Below, in pieces: positions 38,689-45,797 of a stretch of DNA of 45,797 nt. The notes under the pieces were generated by a model, which did not search any database, was not told where the DNA came from, and worked only from the letters and a program-made list of their open reading frames with translations. Origin of the DNA: Gammaproteobacteria bacterium (GTDB taxonomy: Bacteria; Pseudomonadota; Gammaproteobacteria; Acidiferrobacterales; Sulfurifustaceae). Every line of letters starts with the position of its first letter. Within the stretch, counting starts at the first letter, position 1. The position numbers and the translations under genes were made by a program. The DNA lies in assembly GCA_029863005.1 (NCBI GenBank), contig JAOTWF010000014.1, positions 1 to 45,797 of the forward strand. The letters run 5' to 3'.

Positions 38689-38694
38689 AAGGAG
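38689..38694 (+). promoter_or_regulatory. strong Shine-Dalgarno AAGGAG in front of an ATC codon
   Basis: AAGGAG ends 6 bases before ATC at 38701-38703, an ideal initiation spacing. From that ATC the frame is open without a stop into the zinc peptidase and reads as a Lys/Arg-rich leader. The first conventional start in the frame is GTG at 38764, 70 bases after this site. Confidence 0.6.
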
Positions 38695-38763
38695 ACGCAC
38701 ATCGCTTCAAAAAAAAGGAAAAGTCGCAATAAGCCGCGCCGGAAAAAAACCGCGAAGCGACCC

Positions 38764-39774
38764 GTGACGACGTCCTGGACGCGCCGGTCCGACGAGCACC
38801 TGCTGGACACCCGGCTGTGCGACCTGGGGCTCACACTCAACGGCAGCAAGATGCAGAAAGAGGTCGAAGTCCTGTGGGACGAGTTGGCCCTTCGTGGATT
38901 TGCGTTCCGCCCGCACTGCTGGCTGTCGGACTGCTGGTTTTGCCCGGACGGTGTTCCTGGATTTGCCATCCCCTTCTACCTCGTGCATCCCCGGCTCATG
39001 CGCCTGGAAAAGGCGCACATGCTCGAATTCGACGGCACCACCACGGAGTCGCGCATGAAGCTGCTGCGTCACGAGACGGCACATGCGCTGGCCAACGCCT
39101 ACCGACTGCACCTGAAGCAAAGCTGGCGCCGCCGTTTCGGGCGCGCCAGCAAGGCCTATCCCGAGAGCTATCTGCCGCGCCCTTATAGCCGCAATTACGT
39201 GCTTCACCTGGATAACTGGTATGCCCAGAGCCACCCCGCCGAGGACTGGGCCGAAACCTTCTCCGTGTGGCTCGACCCGGGCTCGCGCTGGCGCGAGAAA
39301 TACCGCGACTGGCCGGCGCTCAAGAAACTTAATTACGTGGAAGAATTGATGAAGGAGATCATCGGCCACAAACCGCCGGTGCGCAGCAAGAAACAGGTTG
39401 ACTCGATCGTCACTTTGCGCCTGACGCTGCGCGAATACTTCGCGGAGAAGCAGACACGCCTGCAACAGGATTTGCCGCGCTTTCACGAGCAGCAGTTGCG
39501 GCAGATCTTCCCCGCGTCGGTCAGCCACAAGAACGAGCGCGCGGCGCACTTCGTGCGAAAAATGCGTCGCGAGGCCATCAATAGCGTGGCGCGCTGGACT
39601 TCCGAATCCCGGTATCGCATCAACCTGACCATCGATGACATGATTCATCGCTGCGAAGAAATGAACCTGCACGCCTCCCGCGACAAGGAGGAAACCAAGA
39701 CCGCGCTCATCGCCTCGCTGGTGATGCTCTACATGGGTTCACTGCGCAGCGGCATGTCGCGCCTGGCCATATGA
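38764..39774 (+). CDS. putative zinc-binding metallopeptidase (Peptidase_Mx type)
   Basis: 336 residues from the GTG at 38764. The zinc site is complete: HETAHALANAYRL (HExxH), followed by a third-ligand region AEDWAETFSVWLDPG about 60 residues later. The N-terminal part RLCDLGLTLNGSKM and RPHCWLSDCWFCPDGVPGFAIPFYL is typical of the putative zinc-binding peptidase family (PF15887, from memory). No signal peptide. The frame extends upstream without stop to 38680, with a Lys/Arg-rich 21-codon stretch and a strong AAGGAG placed for an ATC at 38701, so the true start may be there. Coupled to the ATP-grasp gene by ATGA overlap. Substrate unknown. Confidence 0.85.
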   Translation: MTTSWTRRSDEHLLDTRLCDLGLTLNGSKMQKEVEVLWDELALRGFAFRPHCWLSDCWFCPDGVPGFAIPFYLVHPRLMRLEKAHMLEFDGTTTESRMKLLRHETAHALANAYRLHLKQSWRRRFGRASKAYPESYLPRPYSRNYVLHLDNWYAQSHPAEDWAETFSVWLDPGSRWREKYRDWPALKKLNYVEELMKEIIGHKPPVRSKKQVDSIVTLRLTLREYFAEKQTRLQQDLPRFHEQQLRQIFPASVSHKNERAAHFVRKMRREAINSVARWTSESRYRINLTIDDMIHRCEEMNLHASRDKEETKTALIASLVMLYMGSLRSGMSRLAI

Positions 39775-40790
39775 AAAAGCTCCGCGTCATGATGGTGGTG
39801 CACTACACGCTGGTGCCCCCGGAAGACCTGAGCGACAAAAACGATCCGCGGATGGAGAAGTTCCGCACCGAGTACGACGTCAAAAATGCCCTCATGAGCC
39901 TCGGTCATGAAGTCCAGATCGTGGGTGTTTACGATGATCTCCTGCCGATCCGCAAGATGAACGAGGAATTCAAACCCCATATCGCGTTCAACCTTCTGGA
40001 GGATTTCGCCGGCAACAGCGCCTTCGATTATTACGTCGTCAGCTATTTTGAAATGATGCGTATCCCCTACACCGGATGTAACCCACGCGGCCTGCTGCTG
40101 GCACGCGACAAGGCGCTGACCAAGATGATCCTCACCTACCATCGCATCAGTGTTCCGGACTTCTATGTCTTCCGGCTCGGCCGCAAGATCAGCCGGCGGC
40201 GTAAGTTCACTTTTCCCTTGATCGTCAAATCATTGACCGAGGAAGGCTCGGTCGGAATCGCCCAGGCCTCCTACGTGGAGAATGAGGACCAGTTACGCGA
40301 ACGCGTGGCACTTATTCACGACAAGCTTCATGGCGATGCCATTGCTGAGCAGTACATCGACGGGCGCGAACTGTATGTCACGGTTCTCGGCAATAGTAAG
40401 CTCGAGGTCCTACCCATCCGCGAGCTGGTATTCGACAACGTTGAACCAGGGACACCCAGAATGGCGACCTACGCGGTTAAATGGGACGACAAGTATCGCG
40501 AGCGCTGGGGCATCGAATACCAGTTCGCCCGCACCTTGCCAAATGGCATGGAGGAGCGCATCCAGCACCTGTGCAAGCGCGTTTATCACCTGCTCGATAT
40601 GAATGGCTATGGGAGGGTCGACCTGCGGCTCACGGCCGACGGAGAAATCTACGTGATTGAAGCCAATCCCAACCCCGGCATCGCCCGCGACGAAGACTGC
40701 ACGCATTCCGCCATCAAGGCCGGGATGAACTATGACGACTTCATTCAGCGCATTATCCATCTGGGTTCGACCTACCGGACCATCGAATAG
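39771..40790 (+). CDS. ATP-grasp ligase, D-alanine-D-alanine ligase-like
   Basis: 339 residues. ATP-grasp fold: N-terminal domain (about 1-105), nucleotide lid with FPLIVKSLTEEGSVGIAQAS (about 145-165), EQYIDGRELYVTVLG, and the metal/phosphate motif YVIEANPNPGIARDED near residue 300, as in the Ddl group. Ddl enzymes end ENxNPGMT; here it is EANPNPGIA, so it is a relative with perhaps another amide or ester product. It overlaps the zinc peptidase stop by 4 bases, implying a shared pathway in which one forms and the other cuts a peptide-like bond. Not a standard ddl: no mur or fts genes are nearby. Confidence 0.85.
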   Translation: MKKLRVMMVVHYTLVPPEDLSDKNDPRMEKFRTEYDVKNALMSLGHEVQIVGVYDDLLPIRKMNEEFKPHIAFNLLEDFAGNSAFDYYVVSYFEMMRIPYTGCNPRGLLLARDKALTKMILTYHRISVPDFYVFRLGRKISRRRKFTFPLIVKSLTEEGSVGIAQASYVENEDQLRERVALIHDKLHGDAIAEQYIDGRELYVTVLGNSKLEVLPIRELVFDNVEPGTPRMATYAVKWDDKYRERWGIEYQFARTLPNGMEERIQHLCKRVYHLLDMNGYGRVDLRLTADGEIYVIEANPNPGIARDEDCTHSAIKAGMNYDDFIQRIIHLGSTYRTIE

Positions 40791-40794
40791 CCCT

Positions 40795-40811
40795 CCGGGC
40801 GCCCGGTTTTT
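40795..40811 (+). terminator. candidate intrinsic terminator after the ATP-grasp gene
   Basis: A palindrome CCGGGCGCCCGG followed directly by TTTTT just past the stop at 40790. The stem is GC-only but short (4-5 bp once a loop is allowed), so termination may be partial. Confidence 0.45.
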
Positions 40812-40912
40812 CCCCTCCCCGCAATTTCCCCAAGGCCACACGCAAGCCCAAAGCCAAATACGGGAACAAGGCAGCAGAGCGGCTATACTGCTTTCAATCT
40901 CTTGATGTTTAA

Positions 40913-40935
40913 CAACCCCGCCGTTGGCGGGGTTG
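40913..40935. terminator. strong hairpin upstream of metH, terminator-like
   Basis: A 10-bp perfect stem CAACCCCGCC/GGCGGGGTTG with a GTT loop. The plus-strand tail is TCGTTTC and the minus-strand tail is TTAAAC, so neither has a clean T run. It may end transcription of the ATP-grasp operon or attenuate metH, whose ATG is 72 bases on. Nothing else is recognised in 40812-41007. Confidence 0.45.
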
Positions 40936-41007
40936 TCGTTTCATGCATTCACGGCAGCTTTCCGCTAAACTCCCTTAGCTCTTACATGAGCCAGAACCTG
41001 AAGAAGA

Positions 41008-44000
41008 ATGTCCCAGCGTCCCTACGTCGTCACCGACAGCGCCCAGCGTGAACGTCTGTCCCGGCTTGAGAGTCTCCTTAAAGAGCGAATCCTGATCCTG
41101 GACGGTGCTATGGGCACCATGATCCAGCGCTACAAGCTAGGCGAGAAAGACTATCGCGGCGAACGCTTCGCGAGTTGGGCGCATGAGCTGAAGGGCAACA
41201 ACGATTTGCTCACGCTGACGCAGCCCAAGATTATCCGCGACATCCACGCAGCCTATCTCGATGCCGGCGCCGATATCCTCGAGACCAACACCTTCAACTC
41301 GCAATCCATCTCTATGGCGGATTACAAGATGGAGGAACTGGCCTACGAGCTGAATCGAGAGGGCGCGCGCCTGGCGCGGGCCACGGCCGATGAATACGAA
41401 CGCAAGGATTCTTCACGTCCCCGATTTGTCGCCGGCGTGCTCGGGCCAACCAACCGCACCGCCTCACTGTCACCGGATGTGAACAACCCGGGGTTTCGCA
41501 ATATCAGCTTCGATGAGTTGGTCATGGCCTACACCGAAGCCACGCGCGGGCTGCTTGAAGGCGGTGCTGATTTGTTGCTGGTCGAAACCGTGTTTGACAC
41601 GCTCAACTGCAAGGCGGCGCTGTACGCCATCGACCAATATTTTGAAAAGCACGGCATCCGCGTGCCCATCATGATCTCGGGCACCATCACCGATGCCAGT
41701 GGTCGCACCCTTTCCGGACAAACCACCGAGGCCTTCTGGAATTCCATCGCGCATGCAGAGCCTTTAATCGTGGGGCTCAACTGCGCGCTCGGCACCTCGC
41801 AATTGCGTCAGTATGTCGAGGAAATGGCGCGCGTGGCCAACGTGCACGTCAGCAGCCATCCCAACGCCGGTTTGCCCAACGAATTTGGCGGCTATGACGA
41901 CACACCGGAATTCATGGCCGAGCAAATCGGGGAATGGGCAGGTTCCGGTTTTATCAATATTATTGGCGGCTGCTGCGGGACCACGCCACCGCATATCAAG
42001 GCCATCGCCGAGGCCGTACGAAAGGTGCGTCCACGCACGTTGCCGAAAATCGAGCCGCAATGCCGGCTCGCGGGTTTGGAGCCGCTCAATATCGGCCCGG
42101 ACAGCCTGTTCGTGAACGTAGGCGAGCGCGCCAACGTTACCGGCTCGGCCGTGTTCAAAAAACTTATCCTGAACAACGAATACGACAAGGCCCTCGACGT
42201 GGCGCGGAGCCAAGTGCAAAACGGCGCGCAGATGATCGACGTCAATATGGACGAGGCCATGCTCGAGGGTGAGAAGGCCATGTCGACCTTTCTGCATCTC
42301 ATCGCTTCCGAACCGGAAATCTCGAGGGTACCGGTCATGATCGATTCCTCGAAGTGGACCGTGCTCGAGGCCGGACTGAAATGCGTGCAGGGCAAGCCGG
42401 TGGTGAACTCCATCAGCCTCAAGGAAGGCGAGGAAAAATTCATCGAGCAGGCACGCGCCTGCCGCCGCTACGGCGCGGCCGTGGTGGTCATGGCCTTCGA
42501 CGAAAAAGGCCAGGCCGACACGCGCGAACGCAAGATCGAGATCTGCGTGCGTTCATATAAAGTGCTCACCGAAAAGGTCAGCTTGCCGCCGCAGGACATC
42601 ATCTTCGACCCGAATATTTTCGCTATCGCGACCGGCATCGAGGAACACAACAACTACGCCGTGGATTACATTGAGGCCACGCGTGAGATTCGCAAACGCC
42701 TGGCGCACGCGCATATTTCGGGCGGCGTGTCCAACGTATCGTTCTCGTTCCGCGGCAACAACGCCGTGCGCGAAGCGATTCACTCGGTGTTCCTGTACCA
42801 CGCCATTAAAGCCGGCATGACCATGGGCATTGTCAACGCCGGCCAGCTGGCGGTGTACGAGGACATCCCATTGGAGCTGCGCAGCCGAGTCGAGGATGTG
42901 ATCCTGAACCGCCGGCCGGATGCCACCGAGCGTCTGCTTGAGATCGCCGCGAAGTTTGCCGGTGAAGGCGGCAAGGCCAAGGTGGAGGACCTTTCCTGGC
43001 GCGGAACACCGGTGACCGAACGGCTGACCCACGCACTGGTGCACGGTATTGATGAATATGTCGAGAATGATACCGAAGAGGCGCGTCAACAATTCGCGCG
43101 GCCTATTCAGGTCATCGAAGGCCCACTCATGGACGGCATGAACGTCGTCGGTGACCTATTCGGTGCCGGTAAAATGTTCCTGCCACAGGTAGTCAAGAGC
43201 GCGCGCGTCATGAAGAAGGCCGTGGCCTGGCTCATCCCCTTCATCGAGGCGGAGAAGACCTCCGAGAGTCGCGCCAAGGGCAAGATCCTCATGGCGACGG
43301 TCAAGGGCGACGTGCACGATATCGGCAAAAACATCGTGGGCGTGGTGCTGGCCTGTAATAACTACGAGGTCATCGACCTCGGCGTCATGGTACCAGCGGC
43401 GAGAATTCTTGAAACCGCGAAGAAAGAAAAGGTGGACATCATTGGTCTGTCCGGCCTGATCACGCCCTCCCTCGAAGAGATGGCGCATGTCGCGAAGGAA
43501 ATGCAACGCGAGGATTTTACGATCCCCCTACTCATCGGCGGCGCTACCACCTCGCGCGTGCACACGGCGGTGAAAATCGCACCGAACTATCCCCACCCGG
43601 TGGTGTGGGTGAAGGACGCCTCGCGCGGTGTGGGCGTGGCCTCGAACCTGCTCAGCACGGACCTAAAAATAGACTTCGTGGCAAAGGTCCAGGCCGAGTA
43701 CGAGGAAGTGCGTGCTCGACACAAGGGCAAGCAGGCCGGGGTGCGCATGCTATCGATCACGGAGGCGCGCGCCAACAAAACCAGAATTGACTGGAAGAGC
43801 CATGTCCCGACCACGCCACGCAAACCGGGCATTACCGTGTTCGAGGATTACCCCCTCGATGAGCTGACACGTTACATCGACTGGACGCCGTTCTTCATCA
43901 CTTGGGAGATGAAAGGCCGTTACCCGGCCATTCTCAAGGATGAGAAAACCGGCGTAGAGGCCAGTAAGCTTTTTAACGATGCTCAAGCGTTGCTCAAGCG

Positions 44001-44733
44001 CATCATTCAGGAAAAGTCATTCACGGCGAAAGGTGTCATCGGCCTGTTCCCGGCCAACAGCGTGAACGACGATGACATCGAAGTGTATCAGGATGAATCG
44101 CGCAAGAAGGTCGCCCTGACACTGCACAGCCTGCGCCAACAGGATGAAAAACCTCCAGGGCGGCCGAATCGTGCGCTGGCGGATTTCGTGGCGCCGAAGG
44201 ACTCCGGTGTTAAGGATTACCTCGGGGGGTTTGCCGTCGGGATTCACGGGGCCGAAGCGCTGGCAATGAAATTTGAGAAACAGCACGACGATTACAATGC
44301 CATCATGGCCAAGGCGCTGGCCGACCGGCTGGCCGAGGCCTTTGCCGAGCGACTGCATGAACGCGTGCGCCAGGAATTCTGGGGCTACGTGAGCAGTGAA
44401 AAACTCGACGGTGAAGCGCTGATTCGAGAGGAATACCAAGGCATCCGCCCGGCTCCCGGGTACCCGGCATGTCCGGAGCACACCGAAAAAGAGCTGTTGT
44501 TCAAACTGATCGATGCCACGAAGAATACCGGCGTGAAGCTGACCGAAAGCTTCGCTATGCGCCCTGCCGCCGCCGTGAGCGGGCTTTATTTTTCGCATCC
44601 CGAATCGCGGTACTTTGCCGTAGGCAACCTCGGCAAGGATCAGGTGGAAGATTACGCGCGGCGAAAGAAAATGAAACTCGTCACCCTGGAACGCTGGCTG
44701 TCGCCAAACCTGGGATACGAGCCACAGGAATAA
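41008..44733 (+). CDS. metH: cobalamin-dependent methionine synthase, MetH
   Basis: 1241 residues (E. coli 1227), all four modules present. Homocysteine domain (1-340) with zinc ligands Cys259 in GLNCALG and Cys322/Cys323 in GGCCGTTP. Pterin (methyl-THF) domain about 360-640 ([22 protein letters not shown]). Cap domain, then the B12 domain with cobalt-ligand His770 in GDVHDIGKN and the VMVPAARIL / [13 protein letters not shown] blocks. SAM-binding activation domain about 920-1241 with [17 protein letters not shown]. Transfers methyl from methyl-THF to homocysteine. No cobalamin or SAM riboswitch is visible before it. Confidence 0.98.
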   Translation: MSQRPYVVTDSAQRERLSRLESLLKERILILDGAMGTMIQRYKLGEKDYRGERFASWAHELKGNNDLLTLTQPKIIRDIHAAYLDAGADILETNTFNSQSISMADYKMEELAYELNREGARLARATADEYERKDSSRPRFVAGVLGPTNRTASLSPDVNNPGFRNISFDELVMAYTEATRGLLEGGADLLLVETVFDTLNCKAALYAIDQYFEKHGIRVPIMISGTITDASGRTLSGQTTEAFWNSIAHAEPLIVGLNCALGTSQLRQYVEEMARVANVHVSSHPNAGLPNEFGGYDDTPEFMAEQIGEWAGSGFINIIGGCCGTTPPHIKAIAEAVRKVRPRTLPKIEPQCRLAGLEPLNIGPDSLFVNVGERANVTGSAVFKKLILNNEYDKALDVARSQVQNGAQMIDVNMDEAMLEGEKAMSTFLHLIASEPEISRVPVMIDSSKWTVLEAGLKCVQGKPVVNSISLKEGEEKFIEQARACRRYGAAVVVMAFDEKGQADTRERKIEICVRSYKVLTEKVSLPPQDIIFDPNIFAIATGIEEHNNYAVDYIEATREIRKRLAHAHISGGVSNVSFSFRGNNAVREAIHSVFLYHAIKAGMTMGIVNAGQLAVYEDIPLELRSRVEDVILNRRPDATERLLEIAAKFAGEGGKAKVEDLSWRGTPVTERLTHALVHGIDEYVENDTEEARQQFARPIQVIEGPLMDGMNVVGDLFGAGKMFLPQVVKSARVMKKAVAWLIPFIEAEKTSESRAKGKILMATVKGDVHDIGKNIVGVVLACNNYEVIDLGVMVPAARILETAKKEKVDIIGLSGLITPSLEEMAHVAKEMQREDFTIPLLIGGATTSRVHTAVKIAPNYPHPVVWVKDASRGVGVASNLLSTDLKIDFVAKVQAEYEEVRARHKGKQAGVRMLSITEARANKTRIDWKSHVPTTPRKPGITVFEDYPLDELTRYIDWTPFFITWEMKGRYPAILKDEKTGVEASKLFNDAQALLKRIIQEKSFTAKGVIGLFPANSVNDDDIEVYQDESRKKVALTLHSLRQQDEKPPGRPNRALADFVAPKDSGVKDYLGGFAVGIHGAEALAMKFEKQHDDYNAIMAKALADRLAEAFAERLHERVRQEFWGYVSSEKLDGEALIREEYQGIRPAPGYPACPEHTEKELLFKLIDATKNTGVKLTESFAMRPAAAVSGLYFSHPESRYFAVGNLGKDQVEDYARRKKMKLVTLERWLSPNLGYEPQE

Positions 44734-44777
44734 TTAACTATTGTTTCTCTGTGTCGAGAAGCTTGCTGGACTGGCGA

Positions 44778-45152
44778 CTAGAAATACCCTGCCACCAAAG
44801 CATTATTTTCAATTCTCACCCTTTCTCCCGACTTGAATCGAGGGGTGGAGTCTTGCGCGATGGTGTGCTGTTCACCACTATTCATGCGCACCGTGATCAC
44901 AAAGCGGGCGTCCTGTAGCTGATTGCCTTCGATTTTCTTTCCGGCGACGGACTGCACGCCATTGAATGATGAAATTTTGACGTATTCGATGACACCACAC
45001 TTCTCGCACTCCCGGGAAGCCAGTTCTTCATCGCTCAGATCAATCGAGCTGGGGAAACCCCCGGTAGCAATGCCGATTCCCAACAGAAGTAACAGCACTG
45101 CCGAAATGGCAGCAATTTTTTTAAGAATATTTATTATTATCTGAGTGGGCAT
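44778..45152 (-). CDS. small membrane-anchored protein with CxxCGVIE motif; glycine-zipper protein relative lacking the zipper
   Basis: 124 residues. An N-terminal membrane helix (IAAISAVLLLLLGIGIATGG, about 13-32) is followed by CEKCGVIEYVKI and then a C-terminal part ARFVITVRMNSGEQHTIAQ and FKSGERVRIENNALV. These two ends are the parts that flank the glycine-zipper 2TM segment in the SlyB/YmgG-like outer-membrane family, but here the glycine-rich middle is replaced by about 20 ordinary residues. The reading is inference from motifs. It is convergent with metH (44 bases) and divergent from the gene at 45496, which shares the CxxCGVxE motif. An AAGGA lies 10 bases upstream of the ATG. Confidence 0.75.
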   Translation of the reverse strand: MPTQIIINILKKIAAISAVLLLLLGIGIATGGFPSSIDLSDEELASRECEKCGVIEYVKISSFNGVQSVAGKKIEGNQLQDARFVITVRMNSGEQHTIAQDSTPRFKSGERVRIENNALVAGYF

Positions 45153-45495
45153 GGTAAATTGTTCCTTTGCGCGTGATAACGCTGAAAAAACAGAATGTAA
45201 ACTTGCGGGTATAATACACTGGGGGATGTGAAGTTTTTCCCGCTATTGACAGAGTTTACAAATATTAACAAACAAAAATTGCCCGTCTGGCGACAGTTGT
45301 CATGATTACAACGATTCCGAGATTATTTTCCCGGAATCCTGTAAATCCCGGAAAATTTCTTGCTCTGTTAAAACCGGTCAGCAGAAAGATATTTCCCAAA
45401 ATGACTATGGTTCGGGAGAGGATGGCGTTCTTGAGCTGTCACAAATGGTGTAGAATTTCAATTCCGTAGCATGTTTGTTCATTCAAGGAGACAAG
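45153..45495. other. divergent intergenic region, AT-rich, 343 bases
   Basis: No gene seen. It holds an interrupted inverted repeat (TTTTCCCGG at 45326-45334 and CCCGGAAAA at 45347-45355, one mismatch) followed by T-rich sequence, a TATAAT at about 45210, and near the right gene a TAGAAT (45451-45456) with a poor TTCTTG 17 bases before it. These may be promoters for the two divergent genes, but none is strong. Confidence 0.5.
45451..45456 (+). promoter_or_regulatory. candidate -10 element of the gene at 45496
   Basis: TAGAAT (5 of 6) lies 39 bases before the ATG; a weak TTCTTG at 45428-45433 is 17 bases upstream. A plausible but unproven promoter. Confidence 0.3.
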
Positions 45496-45797
45496 ATGGC
45501 AACCCCGGAAGACAGCAAGAGCATACTCATTCCCATCGTCGTCATGGCGTTGGCGGCAGCCGGTGGCGTGGCGGCAATCAAGACCGGTGTCATCACGAAT
45601 CCATTTCAGCCGGCCGAAGAAACTGCCGCGACAGTCCAATCTGCCGCGCCCACATCTACCGCGCCAGCCCCGAAAACTGCGCCCACCCAAGGTACTGTTC
45701 CCGCCCAGGTGAATAAGCCAGCGGCCGTCAAACCCAAAGTAGCCAAGGCCACGCCGGCCGTGTGCCGTGAATGCGGCGTGGTCGAATCCATTGAAAG
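45496..45797 (+). CDS. exported or membrane-anchored protein with CxxCGVxE motif, cut by window edge
   Basis: The first 100 codons are in the window. AAGGAG lies 5 bases before the ATG, and the start MATPEDSKSILIPIVVMAL leads into a membrane helix (about 9-28), then an alanine/proline/threonine-rich linker (about 38-90), then CRECGVVESIE at the edge. That order is typical of glycine-zipper 2TM outer-membrane proteins, whose zipper would follow beyond the window; this is a prediction. Divergent from the small CxxCGVIE gene on the other strand, so the two may be a paralogous pair. Confidence 0.75.
   Translation, partial: MATPEDSKSILIPIVVMALAAAGGVAAIKTGVITNPFQPAEETAATVQSAAPTSTAPAPKTAPTQGTVPAQVNKPAAVKPKVAKATPAVCRECGVVESIE

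Noticed and set aside
38707-39672. 321-codon minus-strand frame opposite the zinc peptidase
   Set aside because: The plus strand has a complete zinc peptidase with HExxH and coupling to the next gene; the antisense reading has no family features.
40986-41051. Short ATG frame overlapping the metH start, read as a leader peptide
   Set aside because: Overlaps metH out of frame, has no clear ribosome binding site and no regulatory codon run.

Overview
The window looks like the chromosome of a gammaproteobacterium with moderately high G+C (high fifties by eye). The gene order tig-clpP-clpX-lon-hupB-(tRNA-Val, tRNA-Asp)-ppiD, with fabI and a peptide ABC transporter beyond it, and leuC-leuD-leuB-asd-fimV with a divergent LysR gene, is the order I recall from Pseudomonas and relatives. 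A sulfur-oxidising lineage near Acidiferrobacterales is only a guess. No phage, intact insertion sequence or CRISPR array was seen.

Layout. 1-5729 (minus): a four-gene peptide importer (substrate-binding protein, two permeases, double ATPase), with the ATPase cut by the left edge. 5967-6767 (plus): fabI. 6774-15687 (minus): protein quality control (ppiD, hupB with two tRNAs, lon, clpX, clpP, tig) and tRNA-Leu. 15824-18385: four small copper/thiol-type genes of lower G+C, lying between a degraded 3' half of a tRNA and the intact tRNA-Lys, which I read as an old genomic island. 18310-18714 (minus): the Pro-Arg-His-Lys tRNA cluster. 18945-24801 (plus): folD, pgi, mtfA-like, rhomboid, thyA, folA and an outer-membrane beta-barrel gene. 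24811-32345 (minus): fimV, asd, leuB, leuD, leuC. 32439-33737 (plus): LysR regulator and an unknown small gene. 33721-37641 (minus): MFS transporter, small membrane protein, aroC, a small acidic protein and MipA. 37706-40790 (plus): TraB/TIKI-like protein, zinc metallopeptidase and ATP-grasp ligase. 41008-44733 (plus): metH. 44778-45797: two divergent genes sharing a CxxCGVxE motif, the right one cut by the window edge.

How the genes work together. folD, thyA, folA and metH cover folate one-carbon metabolism (methylene-THF formation, dTMP synthesis, DHF recycling, methionine). leuCDB, asd and aroC serve amino-acid biosynthesis. tig, clpXP, lon and ppiD make up folding and proteolysis.

The two parts most likely to hold undescribed biology are the copper/thiol island with its perfect FNR-type box, and the tightly packed TraB-like / zinc peptidase / ATP-grasp trio, whose middle gene has its best ribosome binding site in front of an ATC codon.
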